Origin: Paracoccaceae bacterium | GTDB taxonomy: Bacteria; Pseudomonadota; Alphaproteobacteria; Rhodobacterales; Rhodobacteraceae | Length of the DNA: 40,073 nt | Assembly (NCBI GenBank): GCA_014239455.1 | Contig: JAAZYV010000028.1 | Coordinates: 1 to 40,073 of the forward strand | Direction of reading: 5' to 3' | Position numbers and translations under genes: made by a program | In this document: positions 1-6,219 of the stretch, piece after piece | Layout: each line of letters begins with the position of its first letter | Numbering within the stretch: position 1 is the stretch's first letter | The notes under the pieces: model-generated | Databases searched by the model: none | What the model was told of the DNA's origin: nothing | The model's input: only the letters and a program-made list of their open reading frames with translations

Positions 1-324
1 AAAAGATTAATTGAGAACAAGACTAGCGACTTAGCCTTCCCAAGATATTGTTCCAGCAGTCATTGCAAGGCTGACTATGCAAGCAGTACTTTAAATAAAT
101 GGTTGAGGTCTTTTGTTCCAAAAGGGTTTGTTATACATAGCTTGAGACATAGTTTCAGAGATAGATTGAGGAATGTTGAATGCCCAAATGATGTTATAGA
201 TCAATTAGGAGGTTGGGCACACCAAAGTGCAGGTCTGAAGTATGGGAAAGGTTATAATTTGTCAATTGGAGAAAAATATATGAAAAAAATAAATTTTAAG
301 ATTTTATCTAAATATATTATTTAA
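1..324 (+). CDS. Tyrosine recombinase/integrase, C-terminal fragment (5' end outside window)
   Basis: The frame is open from base 1, so this is the 3' end of a longer gene; a TTG at 103 is only an internal codon. The product carries the C-terminal catalytic boxes of phage-type tyrosine recombinases: a box II stretch HSLRHSFRDRL (H-x-L-R-H), then GGWAH, and the probable nucleophile tyrosine in LKYGKGY. Such enzymes cut and rejoin DNA at short core sites, very often tRNA 3' ends, to insert or excise genomic islands. A tRNA-like attachment structure lies about 1.2 kb downstream and the next gene is an accessory one, so this is probably the integrase of the element that fills the left of the window. 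Whether the missing N-terminal part is intact cannot be seen. Confidence 0.85.
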   Translation, partial: KRLIENKTSDLAFPRYCSSSHCKADYASSTLNKWLRSFVPKGFVIHSLRHSFRDRLRNVECPNDVIDQLGGWAHQSAGLKYGKGYNLSIGEKYMKKINFKILSKYII

Positions 325-354
325 AAGCAAATACACAATTAAAGGTGGCAAATA

Positions 355-1464
355 ATGAAAATACTTAGCTTTTTCTGGAAAATAATTAAAAACATAAAAT
401 TTTTTATTATCACACTATTAATAACTTTTTCATTGTTGGTGAATATTATTCTATTTGTAGGTGGAACCTTATATTCTGTAATTAACAATTCTTTTGAAGC
501 AATTACTGGTTTAAGTTCAATAGCATCAAAACACAAAACTGAAATTGCTGATTTAAATAAAAATTTAATTACCCAAAAGAAACTTAATAAAGAATTGAAG
601 CTTGAAGTAGCTGATATTTCTGAAACCTTGGTTAATGAAAGGAAACTCAAAAGAGAGTTAAAAGTAGAAGTAGCTGATCTTTCTGAAACCTTGGTTAATG
701 AAAGGAAACTCAAAAGAGAGTTAACAGTAGAAGTAGCTGATCTTTCTGAAAACTTAGTTAATGAGAGGAAACTCAAAAGAGAGTTAACAGAAGAAGTAGC
801 TGATCTTTCTAAAAACTTAGTTAATGATAGGAAACTCAAAAGAGAGTTAACAGAAGAAGTAGCTGATCTTTCTAAAAACTTAGTTAATGAGAGGAAACTC
901 AAAAGAGAGTTAACAGTAGAAGTAGCCAGTCTTTCTGATAATTTAATGAATAGGATTGTCCCTTTTAAAGGAAAAAAAGTTAAGCTTAAAGATGCAGTAA
1001 ATCAGACTGCAGATACAATAACAAAAAGGGCTGTGATTAGTTCAAGAAGAAATGTCTCTTCTATGGCAGGCGAAGCTTTACCTTGGGTTGGTGCAGCTGT
1101 AATTGTGGGAGTTACAGCTCTTGAAGTAAATGATTTATGCATGACAATAAGGGATATGAATGAATTGAAAAAAGCTTTTAATGAAGATTATACAGATGAC
1201 GGATCAGAATTATCTGTATGTTCTATGAAAATACCTAGTAGATCAGTAATCGTTGATAAAATTAAAAACTCACCCAGTGATGCATGGGAAACTGCAAAAA
1301 ATATAACACCATCAATTGAAGATTTAAAAAATATTGAAATTCCAGACGTTAATTGGGAAGAATTTTGGAAGAGTTCAAAATCAGGTTTTTCAGGTACATG
1401 GTCATCTACAAAAGGTGTATCAAAGGATTTTTGGGATAAAACCAAAAATTGGTGGAATAATTAA
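355..1464 (+). CDS. Membrane-anchored coiled-coil repeat protein of unknown function
   Basis: 369 residues, starting at ATG 355 after a plausible ribosome site (aaaggtgg). I do not recognise a named family. Residues about 18-45 are a strongly hydrophobic segment (FFIITLLITF...), likely a signal anchor. Residues about 63-195 are six or seven 21-residue repeats of the form VADLSxxLVNERKLKREL. Each is three heptads, so a long charged parallel coiled coil is expected. A second hydrophobic stretch (LPWVGAAVIVGVTAL) follows at about residues 243-257, then a Cys-containing segment and a C-terminal region rich in Trp, Lys and Ser ending WWNN. The layout suggests a rod tethered to the inner membrane. 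The gene is visibly more A-rich than the core genes and sits between an integrase and an attachment-like site, so it is probably island cargo. No function is assigned. Confidence 0.8.
   Translation: MKILSFFWKIIKNIKFFIITLLITFSLLVNIILFVGGTLYSVINNSFEAITGLSSIASKHKTEIADLNKNLITQKKLNKELKLEVADISETLVNERKLKRELKVEVADLSETLVNERKLKRELTVEVADLSENLVNERKLKRELTEEVADLSKNLVNDRKLKRELTEEVADLSKNLVNERKLKRELTVEVASLSDNLMNRIVPFKGKKVKLKDAVNQTADTITKRAVISSRRNVSSMAGEALPWVGAAVIVGVTALEVNDLCMTIRDMNELKKAFNEDYTDDGSELSVCSMKIPSRSVIVDKIKNSPSDAWETAKNITPSIEDLKNIEIPDVNWEEFWKSSKSGFSGTWSSTKGVSKDFWDKTKNWWNN
544..921 (+). repeat. 63-bp in-frame tandem repeat array (about 6 units)
   Basis: Units begin at 544 (degenerate), 607, 670, 733, 796 and 859, all exactly 63 nt apart, and a diverged partial unit follows at 922. 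The five units from 607 on are very alike at the DNA level (gtagctgatctttctgaaa..., aggaaactcaaaagagag). Each unit encodes 21 residues, so gain or loss of a unit keeps the frame and changes only the rod length. The antisense reading of the array is also open, which creates a spurious minus-strand ORF. Confidence 0.95.
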
Positions 1465-1475
1465 GTAAATAAAAA

Positions 1476-1555
1476 ATGTCCTACCGTTTGTCCTACCCTT
1501 TTAAATAACAAAAGGTTAACAATCAGAGTTCTTTGGGCTTTTTAAAGAAAGTTGG
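1476..1555. repeat. Direct repeat A: island border abutting a tRNA-like 3' end
   Basis: This 80-nt segment aligns without gaps to 3372-3451: the first 25 nt are identical and about 44 of the other 55 match (counted by hand). It opens with two 9-bp direct repeats tgtcctacc (1477-1485 and 1489-1497, 12 bp apart) and ends at tgg (1553-1555), the complement of a tRNA CCA end. In the other copy the same tgg is the CCA end of tRNA-Arg. The arrangement fits an attachment site plus recombinase arm sites. That role is inferred. Confidence 0.7.
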
Positions 1556-1570
1556 TGCCGGTGATAGGAA
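1553..1570 (-). other. Orphan tRNA 3'-end fragment, tRNA-Thr-like
   Basis: Read on the minus strand this is TTCCTATCACCGGCACCA. That fits the 3' half of a T-stem, a 7-nt acceptor strand (CACCGGC), the discriminator A and an encoded CCA. It resembles, from memory, the end of proteobacterial tRNA-Thr(CGT). The upstream bases (GGGGC before it) do not form a T-loop, so no whole tRNA is present. Displaced tRNA 3' ends of this size are typical of the far border of an integrated element. Confidence 0.5.
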
Positions 1571-1631
1571 GCCCCTTTGATTGTAACCTCAACACTCCTT
1601 AAAGATTCTACAAGCATTCTTTAGGATTTCA

Positions 1632-1796
1632 ATGATTAATGTCCTACCCTTTGTCCTTCCCAAAAATAACAGATACTCAGACACAAAGACCCTCAAGGGG
1701 GAAAGACCAAAGCAGCCCCTTATAGATTATGCCTTCAGATTTTCTTCTAATTTTGGAGGAGGAGGATCAGTAGGTGCTATTCTTAAGGAACGCTAA
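1632..1796 (+). CDS. Possible small ORF, 54 codons, doubtful
   Basis: ATG 1632 to TAA 1794-1796. The predicted peptide ends FGGGGSVGAILKER, a composition that looks protein-like, while its N-terminal part (NVLPFVLP) is just the translation of the tgtcctacc-type DNA motif that recurs at the two island borders. No convincing ribosome site precedes it. It may be the tail of a decayed gene or chance. I would not rely on it. Confidence 0.2.
   Translation: MINVLPFVLPKNNRYSDTKTLKGERPKQPLIDYAFRFSSNFGGGGSVGAILKER
1639..1661. repeat. Third, diverged copy of the paired tgtcctacc motif
   Basis: tgtcctacc followed 12 bp later by tgtccttcc, matching the first 23 nt of direct repeats A and B with two differences. 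The remainder of the 80-nt repeat and any tRNA end are absent here. It may be an additional arm-type binding site or the remains of another border. Confidence 0.6.
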
Positions 1797-1801
1797 AGAA
1801 A

Positions 1802-1995
1802 GTGTAGGGAGTGTAAGCTAAAACCTAAAGTCTCTCGTGAAGAGAGTTATATAGAAAAGTTATGGTTAGACCCTACACACCCTACACGTTCCAGTGTATT
1901 AATTAGAAGTCAGTTGCTGCTTCTGATTTGAGAGACAGGCCTAGGTAAAATGGCTAAAGATTGGGGTAATCTTCTAACTTAAGGGTAGCAACTGA
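1802..1995. other. Gene-free segment of nested inverted repeats
   Basis: Within the 537-nt gap 1465-2001 four inverted repeats are packed together. An outer 14-bp pair (1802-1815 with 1874-1887, one mismatch) is built from GTGTAGGG units. A CTCTC/GAGAG hairpin at 1832-1846 lies inside its loop. A perfect 9-bp pair TCAGTTGCT/AGCAACTGA (1910-1918 with 1987-1995) encloses a perfect 6-bp hairpin AAGATT/AATCTT at 1957-1973. No convincing reading frame occupies it. It could be an element origin or transfer site, or a structured RNA; the sequence alone does not decide. Confidence 0.55.
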
Positions 1996-2001
1996 GTCTT
2001 T

Positions 2002-3288
2002 TCAATAGCCTAAAATTTCGAAGTCTTTTTCAAAAATTCGGTCAATCTTTTTCTTCTCACATCGATTGATGTTATGATCAGAGCTTTTGGTTCCTACGTA
2101 TATCGGCGACTTTGAATAATCTAATATACCATAAGCAGTAAGAAACTTATCAATCTTCTCATTCTTTTCATATTGCAATAAATTTTTTACCAAAACCTTT
2201 CCCTTAACACTTAGCAAATAATCAGTCTGACGATAACTACTTGGATGAATTTCACGGTTTGAAAATTCGCCATCCAATTTTTCCTCAAGAGATCCTAAAA
2301 ATTGATCAAAGGTATCAATTCTTAACCCTAAATCATTATGCTTCATAGTATAGTACCATAGAGATGAACTCCATCTGTAGGGATTCCTAACAATTGTAAA
2401 GGTGTCTAGTTCGTCCCAAAGGTTATCACCAATATGCTTTTTCGCTATGAAAGCAGGTGTATGATCTGGAAGAAGCAAGCTTCTGGTAATTTTTGGATAT
2501 TTATCATTGGATCCAAAATTATTTTGACCAAAGGGCCAACCAAAAGTCCTCCCCAATAATACTTTAATAACTGTTGATGATGTTCTTGGTATATCAATGA
2601 ACCAAACTTTATGCTTTTTCAGTAGTATCCTTAACTTTTGTTTTTCAGAGTCAATCAATTCATCTATTTTATCAATCTTTCCAATTAAACCCTTGTGAGT
2701 TGCCCGAGTATAATACCTTATCGAAAAGCTTATGCCATCATAGGCTCTAAGGTTTTCTGGTTTAAGCTTCATCACCTGTTTGTAATTATTAATTGCTGTC
2801 TCTAGATCCCCTTTTTTATTAAGAGCATCCCCCATATTGAGATAAGATTCTACACAATCAGGCTTAAATTTGATGGCCTGCCTAAAACTCCTAATAGCTG
2901 TCTCTAGATCCCCCAATTTTTTAAAGATCAAACCCATATTTAAATAAGCTGCAGCGTACTCAGGTTTTATCTTGATAGCTTTTCTGTAGCTTTTGAGAGC
3001 GGCTTTGAAATCTCCCTTATCTTGGAAAGCCACCCCTAAGTTAAAGTGTGAGACAGCAAAATCTGGGTTGAGATTGATTGCCTTTTTATAGTTTTTAATG
3101 GCAGAATCAAATTGTTTTAATTTAGTATTAGCATCGCCTGCAATGATATAGAGTGCTGTTGCTTCAGGGAAACGTTTCAGTAATTGCGTGGCTTGATCCA
3201 ATGTTTCTTGAATAGAACCTTGGCTAAACAAATCACATAGACGATGGATTTCGTTATCTAATGTTTCTTGTGTAACAGAATCTAACAC
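2002..3288 (-). CDS. TPR-sulfotransferase fusion protein
   Basis: 428 residues, GTG start at 3288 with a GGAG ribosome site seven bases upstream. Residues about 44-179 are four tetratricopeptide repeats of 34 residues (for example GDFKAALKSYRKAIKIKPE). From about residue 226 a sulfotransferase-type domain follows. IPRTSST (233-239) occupies the place of the 5'-phosphosulfate loop and VRNPYRWSSS (300-309) that of the 3'-phosphate-binding motif of PAPS-dependent enzymes. Such TPR-sulfotransferases are common in marine bacteria and are thought to sulfate surface glycans or other cell-surface acceptors; the substrate here is unknown. The gene stands alone between the inverted-repeat region and tRNA-Arg, so it is probably island cargo affecting the cell surface. 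The usual PxxGS/T loop is altered to PRTSST, which leaves activity uncertain. Confidence 0.75.
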   Translation of the reverse strand: MLDSVTQETLDNEIHRLCDLFSQGSIQETLDQATQLLKRFPEATALYIIAGDANTKLKQFDSAIKNYKKAINLNPDFAVSHFNLGVAFQDKGDFKAALKSYRKAIKIKPEYAAAYLNMGLIFKKLGDLETAIRSFRQAIKFKPDCVESYLNMGDALNKKGDLETAINNYKQVMKLKPENLRAYDGISFSIRYYTRATHKGLIGKIDKIDELIDSEKQKLRILLKKHKVWFIDIPRTSSTVIKVLLGRTFGWPFGQNNFGSNDKYPKITRSLLLPDHTPAFIAKKHIGDNLWDELDTFTIVRNPYRWSSSLWYYTMKHNDLGLRIDTFDQFLGSLEEKLDGEFSNREIHPSSYRQTDYLLSVKGKVLVKNLLQYEKNEKIDKFLTAYGILDYSKSPIYVGTKSSDHNINRCEKKKIDRIFEKDFEILGY

Positions 3289-3371
3289 CGCAATCTCCAG
3301 ATATGATAGACTTTAACTGCATGATCTATGCCATTAACATAGCAATTCATGGCATTTCCTGAACTCCCAAA

Positions 3372-3451
3372 ATGTCCTACCGTTTGTCCTACCCTTATTG
3401 ATTGCAAAAGGATAACAAACTGAATTCTTTGGGATTTTTAAAGAAAGCTGG
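3372..3451. repeat. Direct repeat B: island border at the 3' end of tRNA-Arg
   Basis: Ungapped partner of 1476-1555, including both tgtcctacc units (3373-3381 and 3385-3393). It runs into the last three bases (CCA) of tRNA-Arg at 3449-3451. Beyond that point the two copies diverge because they enter different tRNA sequences. The tRNA is intact here, as expected at the tRNA-side junction of an integrative element. Confidence 0.7.
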
Positions 3452-3525
3452 CGCACCGGGAGGGATTCGAACCCCCGACCACCTGATTCGAAGTCAGGTG
3501 CTCTATCCAGCTGAGCTACCGGTGC
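3449..3525 (-). tRNA. tRNA-Arg (anticodon TCG)
   Basis: A 77-nt cloverleaf on the minus strand: acceptor GCACCGG pairs with CCGGTGC, the D-arm reads GCTCAGCTGGATAGAGC, the anticodon stem CCTGA/TCAGG holds loop CTTCGAA, and the T-arm has GGTTCGAATCC. The anticodon at loop positions 34-36 is TCG, which reads CGA and related Arg codons. CCA is encoded (3449-3451). The 3' end coincides with direct repeat B, marking this gene as the probable integration target of the island to its left. Confidence 0.97.
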
Positions 3526-3624
3526 ATTACGCTACAACTACATTTTGAAGAATGGAGAGGCAAGAAAAAATTGATTGGTAGCTAGGAAATCATGTCTTAT
3601 ACCTTAATTACTCCATACATAGCA

Positions 3625-4314
3625 CTATTGCTCTTTTTTAAATTTCTTATAAATAACCGGAAGGATTGAAAGGATACTTAACACACATAAACCCAACATG
3701 AATCCTGCATGGGTAAAAAGACCCCAACCATCTCTGAGATGATCATCGAGAATATCATCTATTCCTGCCCCAAGAATTGTCATGAATAAAGTAGCCGGCA
3801 TGATTCCCAAAAAGGTGGTAATCAAATATGGGAATAATCGTAAGCCTAGTAGTGCCGGTGCTACGTTAACAAACCAAAATGGAAAGATTGGGAAAAATCT
3901 AATAAAAAATAAATAACCCCAAAGGTCCTTTTCTATGCCTGTTTTTATTCTCAAAAAAATTTCAGATTTTTCATAGTTTCTGTGAGACGTTTTCATTGAT
4001 TCCGAACGAACAATCACAAAAAGTGTTAAAGCTCCGAGGGTAGCTCCAATAATCACAGCAATGAATCCATAAAAAATATTGAAAAGATACCCTCCTATTA
4101 GGGTTAATGCTGTCCCTAACGGCAAAGAAAAGGCAGTTGAAAAGAAATAAACTGTAGTAAAAATTATTATAGAAATGAGAAACGATTCTTCTACAACTGA
4201 ACGCAATGCCTTATGATGATTACGAAACAAATCAAATGTGAATCCAAAATAATCAAAGAAAATCCCAGACAGGATAATTATCCCAATCAATAAAACCAAT
4301 AAATAAAATCTCAT
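3625..4314 (-). CDS. TVP38/TMEM64 (DedA-like) family inner-membrane protein
   Basis: 229 residues with about five or six hydrophobic segments. The central part shows the pattern of the TVP38/TMEM64 (SNARE-associated, VTT domain) family: a glycine-rich re-entrant region (LPLGTALTLIGGYLFNIFYG, then GATLGALTLFVIVRS) and the second hallmark RFFPIFPFWFVNVAPALLG. The family is related to DedA proteins, some of which help recycle lipid carriers across the membrane; the transported lipid for this member is not known. ATG start at 4314, only a weak ribosome site. It is divergent from rpmH and not in an operon with it, and it is the first core gene right of tRNA-Arg. Confidence 0.8.
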   Translation of the reverse strand: MRFYLLVLLIGIIILSGIFFDYFGFTFDLFRNHHKALRSVVEESFLISIIIFTTVYFFSTAFSLPLGTALTLIGGYLFNIFYGFIAVIIGATLGALTLFVIVRSESMKTSHRNYEKSEIFLRIKTGIEKDLWGYLFFIRFFPIFPFWFVNVAPALLGLRLFPYLITTFLGIMPATLFMTILGAGIDDILDDHLRDGWGLFTHAGFMLGLCVLSILSILPVIYKKFKKEQ

Positions 4315-4390
4315 AATTTATAATCTGTCGAAGGGCATGATGCCAGCTCTGCACTTCAGTTCGTCCAATAGTCTCATACTTTGGTTGGTT

Positions 4391-4405
4391 TTACAAAAAT
4401 TGTAA
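4391..4405. promoter_or_regulatory. Perfect short palindrome upstream of rpmH promoter
   Basis: TTACAA-aaa-TTGTAA, flanked by GGT and ACC, 11 nt upstream of the predicted -35 box of rpmH in the divergent rpmH/TVP38 intergenic region. It could be an operator or chance in A+T-rich DNA. Confidence 0.25.
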
Positions 4406-4416
4406 CCACTTAGCAA

Positions 4417-4445
4417 TTGACTTGAGTACATTTGCGTAATACAAC
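4417..4445 (+). promoter_or_regulatory. Predicted promoter of rpmH
   Basis: TTGACT (4417-4422), a 17-bp spacer, then TACAAC (4440-4445). It would start transcription near 4452, about 28 nt before the rpmH ATG. It agrees with sigma-70-type boxes at 5/6 and 4/6 positions and sits where the operon promoter is expected. Confidence 0.5.
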
Positions 4446-4479
4446 AACCCGACTTTAAAAGATTAGGTAAAGGTGCATT

Positions 4480-4614
4480 ATGAAAAGGACATTTCAACCT
4501 AGTAATCTTGTAAGAAAGAGGCGCCACGGTTTCCGTTCAAGGATGGCAACTTCCAATGGAAGAAGGATTCTTAACAGAAGAAGGGCTCAAGGGCGGAAGA
4601 ATCTCTCTGCTTAG
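4480..4614 (+). CDS. rpmH: 50S ribosomal protein L34
   Basis: A 44-residue basic protein beginning [18 protein letters not shown] and ending GRKNLSA, the classical L34 sequence of full length. The gene is easily missed because it is so short. ATG 4480 has an aaagg ribosome site six bases upstream, and a promoter lies at 4417-4445. L34 is a late-assembling component of the large subunit near the 23S rRNA domain II/III interface. It is the first gene of the conserved rpmH-rnpA-yidD-ttcA-yidC run. A short minus-strand frame overlapping it is a shadow. Confidence 0.98.
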   Translation: MKRTFQPSNLVRKRRHGFRSRMATSNGRRILNRRRAQGRKNLSA

Positions 4615-4704
4615 TTTTTTTACTAAAGCCCAAGCGCTTAACAAACCATTGTTTGAAGATTTTAAGAAGTATATTTTGGGCATTACGTCTTGTCATCGTA
4701 ACGA

Positions 4705-5115
4705 ATGATTCAAAATAGGAAAACTGTGGATAAGAAAAAACTTTTACTAGAAAAATTAACTAAACATGCTGACTATGTGGAAATGCGAAAAGGACATAAA
4801 ATTCCCACGTCGGGTTTTATTCTTCAAGGCAAGCTACGGACTAGTGATAGCGTAATAAACCCCAATGTTGCCAGGTATGGTCTTACATGTTCCAAAAGAA
4901 TTGGAAATGCTGTCAGGCGAAATCGTGCTAAACGCAGATTAAGATCCTTAGTAACAAATGTTTTACCAGGTTCTGCTCTAGAAGGATGGGATTATGTTTT
5001 AATAGGAAAAGTCAATTCGACAGAAAATCTGCCATTTGTTATCTTGAAAAAAGAGCTATCAGCAGCACTGACCAAAATCCACGATAGGAGTGACAGCGAA
5101 CTTGAAAAATGTTAG
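4705..5115 (+). CDS. rnpA: Ribonuclease P protein component
   Basis: 136 residues. The protein binds the RNase P RNA and helps it remove 5' leaders from pre-tRNA. The conserved RNR-type motif is clear (GNAVRRNRAKRRLR), as is the N-terminal LTKHADYVEMRKGHK segment corresponding to the usual LKKRADFLxxxRG. It lies 90 nt after rpmH, the standard pairing. The ATG at 4705 has little ribosome-site signal; about 10 extra N-terminal residues precede the usual core. Its last 26 nt overlap the frame of yidD. Confidence 0.95.
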   Translation: MIQNRKTVDKKKLLLEKLTKHADYVEMRKGHKIPTSGFILQGKLRTSDSVINPNVARYGLTCSKRIGNAVRRNRAKRRLRSLVTNVLPGSALEGWDYVLIGKVNSTENLPFVILKKELSAALTKIHDRSDSELEKC

Positions 5116-5362
5116 AAAAATATTTGTTCTGCCAATTTACTTATACCAGGCCTGTATTAGCCCGTTTATAGGCAGAAATTGCAGATTTGAACCTACTTGT
5201 TCTCAATATTTCAAGAATGCCATAATTTTACACGGCTTAATATTTGGTTCGTACTTGGGATTTAAGAGACTCTTCCGATGTCATCCTTTTGGAAGTTTTG
5301 GTTATGATCCAGTGCCTAAAAAAACATTAAAAGATGATAAAAGAAGAACAAGAAATTCATAA
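5090..5362 (+). CDS. yidD: Membrane protein insertion efficiency factor YidD
   Basis: A small protein with the YidD signature: [20 protein letters not shown] then [12 protein letters not shown] and [14 protein letters not shown]. It is thought to sit at the inner membrane through an amphipathic N-terminal helix and assist YidC-dependent insertion. The longest frame starts at GTG 5090, but that codon lies inside the AGGAG ribosome site (5086-5090). The in-frame TTG at 5102 gives the normal N-terminus (LKNVRKIFV) and a sensible 11-nt spacing, so I favour 5102. It overlaps rnpA upstream and ttcA downstream (29 nt), so translation is probably coupled. Confidence 0.93.
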   Translation: MTANLKNVRKIFVLPIYLYQACISPFIGRNCRFEPTCSQYFKNAIILHGLIFGSYLGFKRLFRCHPFGSFGYDPVPKKTLKDDKRRTRNS

Positions 5363-6158
5363 AATATTTGAGAATTGTCCAAACAATCTCGAATTCAGAA
5401 AACTCAGAAAACGAATTATTCGTCTCACCAGAGAAGTAATCCAAGACTATGGAATGATAGAAAAAGGAGGAAAATGGCTTGTCTGTCTTTCCGGAGGAAA
5501 AGATAGCTTTACCCTTTTGGCCATCCTAATAGAGCTAAAATGGCGTGGCCTTTTACCTTTAGATTTTCTGGCATGCAATCTAGATCAAGGCCAACCAAGT
5601 TTCCCAAAAACTATATTACCCCACTTTTTGGAAGGTATGGAAATTCCTTTCCGTGTAGAATACCAAGATACCTACTCTATAGTAAAATCTAAGATACCCT
5701 CTCATAAAACTTACTGTGCTTTATGTTCTCGATTACGAAGGGCCCATCTTTATCGAATAGCTAGAGAAGAGGGTTGTACTGCTGTTGTTTTAGGCCACCA
5801 CCAAGATGATATTTTGGAAACCTTCTTCATGAATCTTTTTCATGGAGGAAAACTGTCTTCCATGCCCCCCAAGTTACTAAATGATGAAGGAGATCTGCTT
5901 CTCTTGAGACCATTAGCAAAAGTATCTGAGAGCGATTGTGCAAGGTTTTCAGATTGTTTGAAATTTCCTATTATCCCCTGTGATCTTTGTGGAAGTCAGG
6001 AAGGATTAGAACGAAAAAAAATTAAAAACATGTTGGCTCAGTGGGAGCAGGATTTTCCAGGTAGAAAGCAAATCATGTATAAAGCTTTGTCAAATAGTAA
6101 ACCTAGCCACCTTCTGGATAAATCAATCTTTAATTTTACAAACCTTGTTAGAAACTAG
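5334..6158 (+). CDS. ttcA: tRNA 2-thiocytidine(32) synthetase TtcA
   Basis: 274 residues. TtcA thiolates cytidine 32 of certain tRNAs, using ATP and an iron-sulfur cluster. The ATP-binding PP-loop SGGKDS is at residues 53-58. The cluster-binding cysteines are in YCALC, with the further CxxC pair in IPCDLC, and the [19 protein letters not shown] block is family-typical. The ATG at 5334 lies 29 nt inside yidD in another frame. Placement between yidD and yidC is a known alphaproteobacterial arrangement (recalled, not searched). It would modify tRNA-Arg species, one of which is encoded nearby. Confidence 0.93.
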   Translation: MIKEEQEIHKIFENCPNNLEFRKLRKRIIRLTREVIQDYGMIEKGGKWLVCLSGGKDSFTLLAILIELKWRGLLPLDFLACNLDQGQPSFPKTILPHFLEGMEIPFRVEYQDTYSIVKSKIPSHKTYCALCSRLRRAHLYRIAREEGCTAVVLGHHQDDILETFFMNLFHGGKLSSMPPKLLNDEGDLLLLRPLAKVSESDCARFSDCLKFPIIPCDLCGSQEGLERKKIKNMLAQWEQDFPGRKQIMYKALSNSKPSHLLDKSIFNFTNLVRN

Positions 6159-6219
6159 TTGTAAAATCTAATTAAAGCTTTATCCGTAGTTAAATATAAA
6201 AAAAGCGCTGAGCAAAATC

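Noticed and set aside
339-902. Minus-strand ORF with repeated SFLSLTKFLERSATSS units
   Set aside because: It is the antisense reading of the 63-bp coiled-coil repeats; a 63-nt period keeps both strands open.
1865-1977. Integron attC-like site (GTTAGAC and TTCTAAC boxes)
   Set aside because: The two boxes are in the wrong order and orientation for an attC, and there is no integron-type integrase in view.
1-3600. CRISPR array or retron/DGR in the repeat-rich island
   Set aside because: The repeats are an in-frame coding array and two distant border copies; there are no spacers, cas genes or reverse transcriptase.
4318-4527. Minus-strand ORF of 69 codons overlapping rpmH
   Set aside because: No protein-like features, and it covers the start of the unmistakable L34 gene on the other strand.
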